Below are positions 23,164-33,650 of a stretch of 64,000 nucleotides of DNA, piece after piece (the first letter of the stretch is position 1; each line of letters begins with the position of its first letter). Under the pieces are notes generated by a model. It saw only the letters and a program-made list of their open reading frames with translations, was not told where the DNA came from and searched no databases. This stretch comes from Madurella fahalii. Taxonomy: Eukaryota > Ascomycota > Sordariomycetes > Sordariales. The position numbers and the translations under genes are program-made. The DNA lies in the NCBI GenBank assembly GCA_029876055.1, contig CM056876.1, positions 4,216,001 to 4,280,000 on the forward strand, read 5' to 3'.

Positions 23164-24954
23164 GTGAAGCTCCTCAACACAAGCACCCTTCATATCCAAG
23201 AGTTTTTTGGCAGCGACATCCCACCCTACGCGATCCTCTCGCACACATGGGGCGACGAGGAGATTTCCTTCCAGGAAATGGTGGATGCCGCCAGGCATCC
23301 TCGGACCAAGGAAGGGTTTTTCAAGATTATCAAGGCCTGCGAGATAGAAATTGGCAAGAGATCCGATTGGATTTGGATCGACACCTGCTGCATTGACAAG
23401 TCGAGCAGCGCTGAGCTGGTCGAGGCTATCAACTCGATGTACAACTGGTACGAGCGGGCACAAGTCTGTTACGTCTACCTCGAGGACCTGGAATGGGATG
23501 ACTCGCTAGACCCTCTAGACGAATCTCTCCAGCTTTTGGGCAAGCTATCGCGTTGTCGCTGGTTTACGCGCGGGTGGACGTTGCAAGAACTGATCGCTCC
23601 GAAGTGCGCGCATTTCTTCGACAGGAAATGGAAATGCATCGGAACGAAAGGTGACCTCGCAGAAAAACTCTCAACCATAACGGGCATTAGCAAGAAAATT
23701 CTTTTGGGCAAGCAACGCATAGACACAGTGTCGGTCGCGCAGAAGATGGCTTGGGCATCGGGCAGGACGACAACGAGAATTGAGGACACGGCGTACTGCC
23801 TGCTGGGCATATTTGGAGTTCATTTGTCTCTACAATACGGCGAGGAGCACCGCGCCTTTCGGCGACTGCAGGAGGCGATTATCAGCACCATCCCCGACTT
23901 GAGCGTCTTTGCCTGGAGACAGCCTGCTCCAACCCCGGAAGTCCAGACCGACAGCCCACCACCCCGCAAATACTCCGGCGTTCTCGCTACCACGCCCCGA
24001 GACTTCTCTCGGTCAGGCTCGTTCATCAAGAAGAAGCCGTCCGCTCGGTATGAGCTCCTCCCTCTGAACGGTGCTATCATGGCCAGGATTCAACTCTTGA
24101 TCGAGATGAATCCCCAGAGTGGCGGCTACCGGTACCTTCTGCCCCTGGATTGCTTCTGCGAGTTCAGACCAGAAGCTAGGCTCTGTGTACGCCTCCGTAA
24201 GTGCGGCTACAACGAGTTTGTGAGAGATGACCCTTGCGGAATCGTCGAGGTTACCACACCACTGCTCGGCCCGGTTCTCCCATCTAACCGCTACCTCATA
24301 CCAGACATAACGACGCAGGAGTGGATGCATGATGCCGAAGTTGACAATCCTACTACATGGAGTGCTATCCCAGATCCCATTGCCCGAGATCGTTCTCACG
24401 CCATCCAAATTCAGCTACCCGACGACATGTGGCTGCACATGGTGGACATTTGGCCTGGCTACCGCTTCGACGGAGAGGACCGAATCTTCTACCTGACGGG
24501 TGACGATACTGAACATGACGCCGCCATGGTACGTCTCAGGAGAGGCGCCGTGTCGCGTTTTGGACAGCCCATCGAAGTCAACTTCGAGTGCGTATTTTGC
24601 GCTCTCGGTTGGTCATCCAGAGACGAGAAAAGGCCGCCTCAGTGCACGTTGCTCGACTACTCAAAGTTTGCCTCTGTCTTGACCGAGTTTCGCGACGAAG
24701 TCCGCGGGTGGGATTTCCACAGGAGCCTCGTGCTGGAACGGCTCAAATTCCACAGCATGCCAAGGGCTTCGTCTATCGTGGTCCAGAGCAGGGGGTCGTT
24801 GGTGCGTGTCTCCTTCGAACTGAAGCGGGTTACTGACAGGGAAATTTGCCATGGCAGTTTCTGGAGAGCTATCTTCTCCTGTGAACCTTTGACGGGGGCT
24901 ATATCCAGAATTGTGGCGAGGAATGGAGTTTTGAACCACTATAAACTTCTATAA
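23164..24954 (+). CDS. HET-domain (heterokaryon incompatibility) protein, HET-D/E-like, no ATG at expected start
   Basis: A 1791-nt frame encodes about 596 aa. The N-terminal HET domain is complete: LLNTSTL, PYAILSHTWGDEE, WIWIDTCCIDK, INSMYNWYERAQVCYVYLED, SRCRWFTRGWTLQEL, and the later RIEDTAYCLLGIFGV. The sequence from 250 on is the variable C-terminal region without NACHT or WD repeats. The family start is normally ATG then RLLNT; here the codon at that place is GTG (23164), and the frame back to TGA 23101 has no ATG. The first in-frame ATG (about 23278) lies inside the domain. So the gene either uses an unseen upstream exon or a non-AUG start, or has lost its start. HET proteins control cell death after hyphal fusion. 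Confidence 0.85.
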   Translation: MKLLNTSTLHIQEFFGSDIPPYAILSHTWGDEEISFQEMVDAARHPRTKEGFFKIIKACEIEIGKRSDWIWIDTCCIDKSSSAELVEAINSMYNWYERAQVCYVYLEDLEWDDSLDPLDESLQLLGKLSRCRWFTRGWTLQELIAPKCAHFFDRKWKCIGTKGDLAEKLSTITGISKKILLGKQRIDTVSVAQKMAWASGRTTTRIEDTAYCLLGIFGVHLSLQYGEEHRAFRRLQEAIISTIPDLSVFAWRQPAPTPEVQTDSPPPRKYSGVLATTPRDFSRSGSFIKKKPSARYELLPLNGAIMARIQLLIEMNPQSGGYRYLLPLDCFCEFRPEARLCVRLRKCGYNEFVRDDPCGIVEVTTPLLGPVLPSNRYLIPDITTQEWMHDAEVDNPTTWSAIPDPIARDRSHAIQIQLPDDMWLHMVDIWPGYRFDGEDRIFYLTGDDTEHDAAMVRLRRGAVSRFGQPIEVNFECVFCALGWSSRDEKRPPQCTLLDYSKFASVLTEFRDEVRGWDFHRSLVLERLKFHSMPRASSIVVQSRGSLVRVSFELKRVTDREICHGSFWRAIFSCEPLTGAISRIVARNGVLNHYKLL

Positions 24955-25384
24955 ACAGTACATACAGCAAGGCGGAAGTTGTTATGGCTGGTCATTGGCG
25001 GAGCACTATGGTGATGGATACCATAAGGTTTACCCCAGGGCTGTCTCGGGGCTTCCTCGGAGTTTGCCCAGTGTTGACGCTTTGGGTGTCACCTTGAGTG
25101 AGCCGGACGAGCTAGACCTCCAAGCGGGTGACGATCTGGGATGAGCTGGGTCCGTCTTAGATCAAAGGGGAGGTAGTGTCACGAGCTTAAACTTCGCCTT
25201 GTACCGGTCACCTCTCCAATCCTTCCCTTCCCCATAGCATAAAAAGATCAATTATGGCATCCAAGTGCGTTCCGTGATACACAAGCGGGTTGTTTTGATA
25301 GGTATATGAAGGCATATAGTTACGCTGTGATACCTGTCCCGGCGATTCTTCGGAGTCTCTGCCCCTGAGTTCAGCGCGGAATTA
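24955..25384. other. Intergenic, nothing recognised
   Basis: About 430 bases between the HET gene and the tail of the frameshifted small gene. No coding or structural signal. Confidence 0.4.
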
Positions 25385-25928
25385 TTACTTGGGCCCTATA
25401 TAGTTGTAAACCAGTCTGAGCCTCTCCTCTCGACATAATCGTACCCCAGTCTGATCCACTTCTCCCCTGCGCACCACGATATGCCTGGTGTGGAACCTTG
25501 TACCACCAATGTCCTCGAATCCAAAGACTTGATGAGTCACCACATCAATATCTACATGCTCCGTCATTATGTGGATGTTGGTCCCGTCCTCAAAACCTTC
25601 GGCCAAGAAGGCGGCTATCTCATCAAGCTCGTCGGCTGTTGCCCAGCACATCCGCCGCGCAGCTTCCCAAACATGGGGACCGTGAGGTCGTCGCCCTTAA
25701 AGTCGAAGACTCGCTCCTCTCTGCAGCTCAGCAAGCCAAGGGATACCCTGAAGCGTGAGCATGGGGTCGGTATTGTCGCTGAGATCATGATTCTAAGGCA
25801 GCGATTAGTCTCCTAGAGGAAAAGAAGAAAGCGAGCGGGACCGAGTCGGATGGATTGATGAGAAGACTCATTACCATGGCCCACTGGCCATCCAGCTTGT
25901 CAAGCATGATCTCTGCAGGAGTAGCCAT
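25385..25928 (-). pseudogene. Frameshifted small cytosolic fungal protein
   Basis: ATG 25928 opens exon 1 (25875-25928) ending ..DKLDGQWAM; the intron has a GTAATG donor and a TAG acceptor. Exon 2 from 25792 begins NHDLSDNTDPMLTLQGIPW. I believe this resembles a family of small fungal proteins with a lipocalin-like pattern (KLDG.W.MN..LSDDTD..L.LQG...W), but cannot name it. Near 25650 the frame must change by one base for the family-like continuation ATADELDEIAAF, IVVRRGE and the final LRLVYNY to follow. Between LQG.PW and the second half some 40 residues expected in relatives seem to be missing. A frameshift and a deletion suggest a pseudogene. Confidence 0.55.
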
Positions 25929-26915
25929 GGTTCTGGAGTGATGAGCCAATGCCGCGTCCTAGACAATTTCTTGACTGTCTCTAGAACCTACAAGAAGTCG
26001 AGCGACCGCACGAGGATAATAGCACCTCTTCGGAGATGGCAAAACGCTAGCAGCTTCCGGCATCGGCGTCGGGATTATCGGAATGTGAAGGCGAGGGCTC
26101 GGGCTGCATAGTTGCAATTTGGCGGTGCTAATGCAGGGGGCCTGAAGCTAGAGGCTCCAGGGACTTCTTGCCTGGGAATTCCAGCTTAACCAAGGTATCT
26201 ACAATAGGCACAGTACCTCGCCTGACCTTTACAATCTCGCTATGGTACCTGTACCCCGTACGCTAGATGACTTAGAGGAATATCCGCACAGATTGTACAC
26301 TTCTTTCTTTTTTTTCCTCCCTTTCTGCCCATCGCACTGGCAGCAACGATCCCTTGTCTGAGGTCAAAGCGCTGTTGTTTTCACCCATCTGAGAAAATGG
26401 AACTCAGCATTTTCTGCCCTAACGTGATATCGGATCGAAAGCCTGCTGCCCATTGCTCCCGCACCCGCAACTTTGTCGTTTGCCCAGACACGCCACAGCC
26501 GATTGTTCATCACATTGCATTTCGGCTGCACCTGTAATAGGGCCGACGACTCCTCCGAGGACTGCAATCCGTGAATGGCTGGTTGTATTCGTACGCTGAT
26601 GTCCCGTCTTCCGGGCCTGTAGTGTCACGGCCGCTTATTCCAGGAGCCCGAATAGGAAACCGTGATGTCGATGAGTAAATGCCGGCAGTGCCACCGGCTA
26701 ACAGATTCGCCGGTGGCCCATATCTAATAGCCAAAAGGCCGAAAAGACTAGATTGAACGACGAAGAAATTGCCTATATAAGGCCCCCCCCCCTTCACTCT
26801 CAAGACTCGAATCCATCTCCATCATCAGCACAGCTCAGTTTTACTTCCAATTCAGCTCACCTGCAACTCGCACAGCCACTTGCTTTCCTCGAGCACAACC
26901 TCCACAACCAGAAAT
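25929..26915. other. Intergenic region, ending in a hydrophobin promoter
   Basis: No gene seen. The last 150 bases contain a TATA box (26774) and a C9-10 tract just upstream of the hydrophobin-like remnant. Confidence 0.4.
26774..26781 (+). promoter_or_regulatory. TATA box of the hydrophobin-like gene
   Basis: TATATAAG stands 142 bases before the ATG at 26916. Highly expressed hydrophobin genes commonly have a strong TATA box, which fits. Confidence 0.6.
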
Positions 26916-27251
26916 ATGCAGCTCAATCCATCGTCTCTATCCTGGCTGCTGCCATGACTGCTGCCGCTGCCCCCTCTGACGGCGGCAACACCGTCAGCTA
27001 CTGCTCCAACCAGCAGACCCAGTACTGCTGCAACGGTCTTGTTTCCTGCGTGTCGGTTGACACCCTCGCTAAGTTGCTCGGCCAAAACCCCAACTACCAG
27101 GGCCAGCCCTGCTGCTGTGAGAACAATGACGACCAGGTAGGAAGCCCTTTCTTGATTTCTCTTGGTTTCTGTGAAGCTGATAAGTAATTGCACTCCGTAA
27201 TCTGGCATCGTCAACGTCGACCTTCTCAACTGCGCCCAGCTCTTCTTTTAA
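26916..27251 (+). pseudogene. Hydrophobin-like gene with disturbed signal peptide and lost splice acceptor
   Basis: The reading frame 26954-27136 holds seven cysteines in a hydrophobin-type order (YCSN, QYCCNG, VSC, then PCCCEN); an eighth, in VNVDLLNCAQLLF, lies in a second exon ending TAA 27249-27251. ATG 26916 is out of frame with this; shifting one base gives a typical Ala-rich secretion signal (SIVSILAAAMTAAAAP). The first in-frame ATG is 26954, inside the signal. The intron donor GTAGGA at 27137 is fine, but where the acceptor should be (27198-27200) TAA stands instead of CAG. Three adjacent Cys are unusual in class I or II. Hydrophobins coat spores and aerial hyphae. Confidence 0.65.
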
Positions 27252-28255
27252 GCGGAGGCGCGTCTTAGATACATCCAGCGGTCTGGTGCTGCCGGGAGAC
27301 TGTCAATCAACCACAGCTCGGCAGCATGGTCTGAACAGCGTGATGGCTGCGACTAGGAAACCGAGGGCATTTGTTCGGGCGGCCTTCGAGGGATAGATCT
27401 TGTTTTCTTGAGTGTATTTATTGTTGTTCTCTCAGATATAGGGGCAGACCGCGAACTATCATTTTATGATAATTAATATCCTCGGGCAATATATTAGCTC
27501 ACTCCGGTGACTGCACCGTCTCCTAGTTCCCGTAGTGCCGAATGCTCTCCTGGTTCGCTTGCTTGAGCTCTTGTTGAGCGGCTAGATAAGAGTGGGCCGT
27601 GGCCGGGAGCAAGCAGCAATAACAGGGCTAATTATCGAACATCGGTGTCTTGACGGGAAATTCGATTTAACTTGTCTAATGAACAGCTAGCACGCACAGA
27701 GAGTCCGGTTCACGCCACCGGACTTCAGCGGGAAGGTGATGTCAGACTCGAGGGCCGTAGGGCAAGCCCAGGGCGCGAATCGGGGCGCGCGCCTTGGGCT
27801 GAAGTCACAGCCCGGTCCGCTAATGCCGTTTCACACACCATGCAGCGCACTTCCACCACTCACAAGCTCGATACGGATACATCTCAGACAGGTTGCCAAC
27901 ACGACAGAACCCCACCTTGAAGCCCCTTCTACCAACTCTCTCTCGTGTCCAACTCCCCATATCCCACTTCCCCATGCGGCAGCAAGCTAGCAACGCCAAT
28001 CGGTTGATACTCGTGCTCCTCAAGCGAGCCGGGCCAATACTCGCTGATTCGATTGGCACACATGTCAAGGACCCCATACTCGCCGCACCAATATGCAAGC
28101 CGAAGAACAGATATGGTCGATCGGACGAAGTAGAACCCCCTTTTTCGGTCGAACCCGTTAGTTAGCTCCTGGGGTCACGGCGACGACGACCCAGAACCGG
28201 GAGGGGCAAGGGGGAGGCAGCAAGACGTCCCCCAAGATAGTTAGAGATGGCTAAC
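27252..28255. other. Intergenic, nothing recognised
   Basis: About 1 kb without a supportable frame. Several short frames overlap at 27670-28165 on the plus strand but have no splice signals or family features. Confidence 0.4.
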
Positions 28256-28852
28256 TCACATGCACACTACAGCCGTAGCTAACGAGGCTTTTCCATATCT
28301 GCAAATGCTCCCGTCGCATCCAAGGAGTTCGACACAGCTTCGTTCCAAATACCACGGATGAGGACTTGGATGTAACGGGTCTGTCAGGTCGCTGGAGGAC
28401 TGCGCATTCACACAGAACATCCATAGCCCCGACAACAAGATATCGTACAGGGGGCTTAGAAAGGGCAGGCTGATGCTACTGCAGAATAGCGCGAGCCTCA
28501 CAGCCCAGACGGTGACGCTGACGATGGAGACGCCGAGGAGAGAGGCACCTAACCTGATGGCCGAGGATGTTAGATCTAAGGTGACGTCCAGGGTTCTGTG
28601 TCACATTTTCTCTCACCTCTCGGTCCAAAGATATGGAACCTCTGGCGGCTCCCGGTGGTTTGCGTAGAAGTAGATGCGTAGTCGTGGGTTCGAGTTCCAT
28701 CCCCGTTCCCCCCCAGTCGTCCACAGTGCCGTTCTCAAGCTATTCGTGTACCCGTGAACAAAGATGCCAAGTGCGGTGGCGACGACTACCAGCTCGATAG
28801 AGAGCACGAGGAAGCGCAGGATGTTTAGCCGCGGCATGGCGACAGTCCGCAT
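28256..28852 (-). CDS. Small tetraspan (four-helix) fungal membrane protein
   Basis: Exon 1 28617-28852 and exon 2 28256-28553 join in phase (GTGAGA donor, CAG acceptor, 63-nt intron). ATG at 28852. The product, about 177 aa, has hydrophobic segments at residues 10-30, about 80-105 and 110-130, and a fourth weaker one near the end. A conserved-looking GLWMFCVNAQSSSDLTDP..PSPHPWYLERSC stretch with RYGKASLATA follows, which I recall from unnamed fungal MARVEL-like or tetraspan proteins. The last codons before TGA read into a GTGAGT, which could be the donor of a third exon that I could not find; the 3' end may be truncated. Function unknown. Confidence 0.65.
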
Positions 28853-30095
28853 TCGTTAGTACCCTCGCAGTCTGGCCGAGTCGAGGCCCTCAGCGAGGTG
28901 ACGGGACATCATTTACATGAGAACGACGGGTGTTTTTGCGGGCCGCAAGGCGCGGTCGGCGGTCATACAGGTACGGTAGTCCAAGGCAGGGCAGCTGCGT
29001 GAAAATGCTCAAATCTGCTCAATCAGCCTTGCTCGCATCCACTGGAAACGCTGCTTAGGTAAGCGAACCTAGAAGATGGGAGGTCTACGGGTACTTGTGA
29101 GGATGATTCAGTGGTGAGACGTTCTAGGTCGGTCATCGCATGGCGCCATATATAGACCGCCCAGTGGCCAGCGCAGGGAAAGGATATTAAGATCACAGAG
29201 ATCTTAAATGTGGGTTGTTGGGGTTATTAAAAATAGCTTTAAGTATTTTAAGACAAAAGACATGAAAGGGAACGGGACGGCACAAGACGCGAGGACGGAT
29301 GCTACGCACCGCCGACTGTTCCCGGACAAAGACAGTAGGAGGGACGGATGTAAAAGCACTAGCAGATGGACTAGGTTGTACTACATGCTGAGAGTTTGTC
29401 CGCCGTTCCTGTCCTTTCGTCGCCGTCGGGCACAGTATCGAGCTGCCCGCTATGTCGATCAGCAAGGCAGTATCCGACATCTACAAACACTATCTTGTCG
29501 GTGCTCTTACAAATGACCTATCGCCTACAAATATTGCTTGATATTTCCTTCTAGACATGATTTTACCCTAACAGCGCCCTTCAGGGGTCTGAACCTAAAG
29601 ACCGAGTTGTTTGCCCATCGACCAGCATCTGGACTTGAGGCCCGCAACGAGCACCCGGCCTCGGGTGCGTTCGCGAACGACGGTAAAGCCCGCCACGAGT
29701 ACAACAAGAGACACATGCTCAATCGAATGCTGTTGGCTTGCGCGCGGGACCCCTAACTAATCTCTGCGAGGCGATGACTGCGAGTTGCGCAAAGACTTCT
29801 GTTGGCCAGCACTATGGTTTCACAGCAGGGTAGAACCTCGCCATATGTCTGATTCTAGTGAGATAGCAATCGGCAAAAGGTAACAGTGTTCTCAAAAGCT
29901 TGGTCGCGGCATAAGTTGCAGGCAAGTATCGAACTTGAGCACCTATGAACGAGCTGCTCAGATCACCAAAGTAAAACAAGTGGTTTGCAGGCCGTCAAGA
30001 GTCGAGCCCCGGGCTTTTTATTTTATTTTATTTTTCTTTTACTTTTTTACAATAAACCCCATGCTTTGCCAGACGTGCTAGTGAGCTACCCGACG
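28853..30095. other. Intergenic, nothing recognised
   Basis: More than 1.2 kb with AT-rich patches (for example 30020-30050) and scattered short frames. No family resemblance, tRNA or repeat could be defended. Confidence 0.4.
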
Positions 30096-30346
30096 CTAAA
30101 CCAAGCACACGTGGTCTGGAGAAAGATTTCTTTCAATGAGAACGTTAGTCTAAGCTGAGCCAACGTATTCCGGGAACCAAACGTACACTTCTTGAGGTGA
30201 ACGATGCGGCCCTTGGTGTTGGAGGCGTGGCTGCCGAAAGAGCGCTGGTTGGTCATCTCTTCGCGCGAGAGGTTGTCCGGGATGGTCTGGGCTTGATCAG
30301 GGGCACCGGCAGGGGCGGGCCAGACGGTCTTCCAGGGTTGCTCCAT
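30096..30346 (-). CDS. Small two-exon hypothetical protein (59 aa)
   Basis: ATG 30346 starts exon 1 (30187-30346), which ends HLKK; intron 30116-30186 has consensus GTACGT donor, GACTAAC branch and CAG acceptor; exon 2 (30096-30115) adds five residues and TAG. The peptide is Pro/Ala/Gln-rich at the start, then polar (TIPDNLSREEMTNQRSF). Good splice consensus and G/C-ending codons support a real gene or the 5' end of a larger one whose remainder is gone. Family unknown. Confidence 0.4.
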
Positions 30347-31148
30347 TTTCAAAAGAACCTCTCTTTTCGGTATTGAAGTTAGTTGGAAAAAACGAGGCTT
30401 GACAAATCTTTCATATAATTATTAGATGCTGTAAGTGTTGCGGTTCTTGTCGACTCAGGCTTAACTGGGCAGGCGGTAGAGTCTGTTGCTATATACTAGA
30501 GCCCCATCAAGGTCCCCCCGTCTACATTGGAAGATCGCCATGCCGCAACCTCAAACCGAGCGGGGTTGGCTTACACGACCTTTCTTGCCCACCCTCCTTC
30601 TAGTGAAACTGCATCGCATATGCTGCCTCCACGCTGGAGGCACACCTCTATGCATAACACGTATGGGAGGCTATTCTGCAAGGTAATATGCTTTAGAGAG
30701 GCAAATAATCGGCACGAGGGAGTGCAGCTTTCCCAATGCGATCACGCCCGAGACCTACCACTACCGCTTCCTGGAAGTTCTTCCAAGTTATCTCGTGCGA
30801 CCCCCGCGTCATGCCGCCAATCGCAACGTGCTCACTGGCAAGCGCAGTGGAGGGCTATGTCTTTTCATTGAGGCTTTTTGCTCTGTTTTGACGCCCACAG
30901 CGGTTGACGATAGGCCAGGGGGGAGCGCCAAGTTGGGCACGGCCCGTGTCTCGATACGTGTCTGCTGCGCCTCTCCCCGCTCATTCCGCAGGGCCTACAA
31001 GTGGAAATTGTGGAGGACGATAAGTGGAAGGTATCCAAGCCCTTCGCCTTGTATCTGGTCTTTCCGTGACCGTCCGACTTTTCCCCAGCCCTTCACTACC
31101 CTTGGTTAGTCCGGAAGGACCGAAACAGCTCTTCTTCATTCATCAACA
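30347..31148. other. Intergenic, possible coding remnants
   Basis: On the plus strand, frames at 30527-30680 (ends at a GTAATA) and 30720-30870 (SFPNAITPETYHYRFLEVL) look somewhat protein-like in codon use, but are disconnected and match nothing I know. They may be remnants of a lost gene. Confidence 0.3.
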
Positions 31149-32118
31149 TGACGGTCGATAAGCCTTTTGTCGCGACGTGAGGTACGTCAAGCGGGATGAA
31201 ACGAGAGATGTCTATGTCAAGCCGTACATCCTTCACTACGCAGCACCCAAGGAATTCCCTCAGAACAACTTCGTTATCGAGCCGGTTCACGGTATTGAGA
31301 TCCGCAATCTGCGTACCGCCGGTCTCCGCTACGAAGACCATGGCATGGTCATCGCTTCGGTAGATAGTAGCGGTATGCGGCCTGAGTACTTTGACAACGA
31401 CGAGTGGATCGAGAGTGTCTACTTGCCTAGGCTCCACGATTCTGTGTGTCATACGCTAGGGGCCAAGGAAATGACTGTCTTCGACTGGATGCTGCGGAAG
31501 CGCGCACCGTCGTTTCCGAAGCGGGCAGAGGGCGAGGAAAACGTAGATGCGCACCAGCCTTCGTTATCGGCGCATATTGGTATCCTTCTCCGCTTAGGCC
31601 GCAGGTTGCTTCTGGCTATGCTGATTATGGATTGAGCAGATTATACAACAGTCGAGCTTAACTCGAGAGTAGATAGGTATTTCGGCGAGGAAAAAGATCA
31701 GATGTTGAGCCGCAAGTACCAGGTCATCAAGTACAGAGGAACCTCCTCTCAGTCCCCCGGTCAGGCAGCTAACAAGATGGAACCCCCAATTAGCATCTGG
31801 AAGCCACTCTCTGGTCCGTGCCGGGACTTTCCCTTGGCATTCCTTGACCCCAAGAGTGTAGACCCGAATAAGGACCTTCTCAAGGTGGACGAGGTCTTCC
31901 CCACAGTGGCCAACGAGGTCTTCCAAATCCACCACCATCCGAACCACAAGTGGTATTACATCCCGGACCAGCTGGACTCAGAGGTGGCCATCTTCAACGC
32001 CTACGACTCGGACAAGGGCCAAAGTCTCGCAGTGCCTCACTGCTCGTTCGACCTAGGAGAGGCTGGGTCGAGAGTCCCACGCCACAGCATCGAGGTCAGG
32101 GCCTTTGTTTTTTACTGA
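31149..32118 (+). CDS. CmcJ/NvfI-like oxygenase-family protein with a probable one-base frameshift near the start
   Basis: The intron 31580-31639 (60 nt) joins ..LSAHI to DYTTVELNSRVDRYFG in phase, and the C-terminal exon runs to TGA 32118. The family pattern is clear: YVKRDE start, FVIEPVHGIEIRNLR, ALR.EDHGM, a middle VYLPRL, then YQVIKYRG, PLSGPCRDFPLAFLD, NHKWYYIP, EVAIFNAYDSD, VPHCSFDL and a final PRHSIEVRAF. Fungal relatives include the hydroxylase/methylase-like proteins of the CmcJ/AsaB/NvfI group, found in secondary-metabolite clusters. ATG 31149 is in another frame from the body: one base is missing near 31176 (stop TGA instead of read-through). Otherwise intact, about 300 aa. Confidence 0.75.
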
Positions 32119-32819
32119 GACGGCTCGGGCTAGGGACAGGGTAGATGCACATGCAATGCACAACGCGTGGTATTTAGTGCAATTCCCAAGTGGTGTCTGC
32201 TATGCTCCGCGTGAGTAAATCTCTCTTGGGCTGTACAATCCCGGGAAGTGTATACGTACCACAATAACCACAATAGGGCAACGGGCCGGGCAGGGGTATG
32301 CTAAATGTAATTAGCTGGTTGCATCGTAAGCTGACCTGCTGTACTGTACACCTCACCGATTGACATGGTAGTGCCTGTGCTACGGCCCCATTATTTAGCC
32401 TAGCCTTCTGCCACGCTGTATGAGGGTACAACGTCGGGTAATTATCGTGAGGCGGATTGTGGTTGCACGGAGGGGTGCAACGGCGGGGCAGGCTGGGCCC
32501 ACTATCCATAGCATATAACCCCCTGAAAGAATGGAACGAGCAGGGGTTAGAGACCATTTGAGCAAGTTTTATTCAGCAAGGTGCATGGTATCAAATGCAC
32601 TCATCTGCCTGCCTCGGCGCCACAATCTTTCACACAAAACCATCCCGCTTAAGGAGTTGATAATTCACGATTCTAATCCCCCACGTCTGGACGGCTGCTA
32701 CGGCTGTCTAATGTGCCACGGGGCCAATCGAGGTGAATGAATGATCAGAACCTGTTGATGCTGCTCCTTCTTCCAAATGGGCCAGCTTTGTGGTTCATCA
32801 CGCTCCAGCTGCTTTTACC
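32119..32819. other. Intergenic, nothing recognised
   Basis: About 700 bases between the oxygenase and the methyltransferase, both on the plus strand. No gene or repeat seen; probably the methyltransferase promoter. Confidence 0.4.
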
Positions 32820-33608
32820 ATGCCGGCATCTGAACAAGCGAAGGAAGACTACGACAAAGCCGCCGACGCCTATGATGGCTATGCCGAGGTCCCCTCCGGG
32901 CGGCTCGAGTTTGAGCTCATCCAGCTCGCCCTTGGCGATTGCACCGGTTTATCTGTCCTCGACCTAGGCGGCGGCACGGGCCGGCACGCGCGCAAGGCCC
33001 TCGAGCTAGGTGCTGCGGGAGTCGATGTCGTCGATATATCTGCCGGCATGCTTAACGCCGGGCAACGTCAGGCCGAAAGGGACAATAGTAGCGGCAACTA
33101 CAGACTCCGGTTTTTTGAAGCCGACGTCGCCCAGCCCCTTGACCACCTGCCTCTGCTGGCAGAGGGCTACGACGTGGTTATGGGCAACTGGATTTTCAGC
33201 TTCACCGGCTCGATTGTAACGCTGGAGAATATGCTTCGCAACATTAGGAAGTACCTCAAACCTGGCGGTGTTTTCATCGGTGTACGTGATGCGGATCCCT
33301 GGAGTCCGGTGCTCCAGAGTGGCAAGTACGGCGGTATCTGCAGAGACATAAAGAAGATTCCCGGAGGTGTAGAGTACGTGTGTGTGCTGCACTCTACGCC
33401 ACCGGTGGAATTCGTGGGGAGGTGCCTGGAGACCATCTATTCAGGTTCCAAGGAAATGTACGAGAAATTTGGTTTACAGGCGGTGGAGATTGTGCCCTAC
33501 ACGAGCGCTCCGGTGGTACAGACCGACCCGGATTTCTGGGAAGAGTTTCTCCAGAGGCCGTGTCTGGCTGTTGTGAAGGCTGTGGCTAGTACTGGCGTCA
33601 TCGAATAG
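32820..33608 (+). CDS. Class I SAM-dependent methyltransferase
   Basis: Single exon, 262 aa, ATG 32820 (the frame extends ten codons upstream only through GTG). The seven-strand methyltransferase fold is readable: YDKAADAYDGYA entry, motif I VLDLGGGTGRHA, motif II region GVDVVDISAGML, motif near FEADVAQPLD, MGNWIFSF, and KYLKPGGVFIGV (motif post III). No lesion. It sits between a CmcJ/NvfI-like gene and the DMATS remnant, so a tailoring role in a metabolite pathway is a reasonable inference. Substrate unknown. Confidence 0.9.
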   Translation: MPASEQAKEDYDKAADAYDGYAEVPSGRLEFELIQLALGDCTGLSVLDLGGGTGRHARKALELGAAGVDVVDISAGMLNAGQRQAERDNSSGNYRLRFFEADVAQPLDHLPLLAEGYDVVMGNWIFSFTGSIVTLENMLRNIRKYLKPGGVFIGVRDADPWSPVLQSGKYGGICRDIKKIPGGVEYVCVLHSTPPVEFVGRCLETIYSGSKEMYEKFGLQAVEIVPYTSAPVVQTDPDFWEEFLQRPCLAVVKAVASTGVIE

Positions 33609-33650
33609 GCCCCGTATGAAAACTCGAATAGAACAAAAATAAAAACAACA

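Noticed and set aside
31571..31660. A 25-nt intron (GTATCC..CCGCAG) and a reading ADYGLSRLYN in the oxygenase gene
   Set aside because: Too short for a fungal intron. The 60-nt intron 31580-31639 restores a family-like DYTTVELNSRVDRYF in phase.
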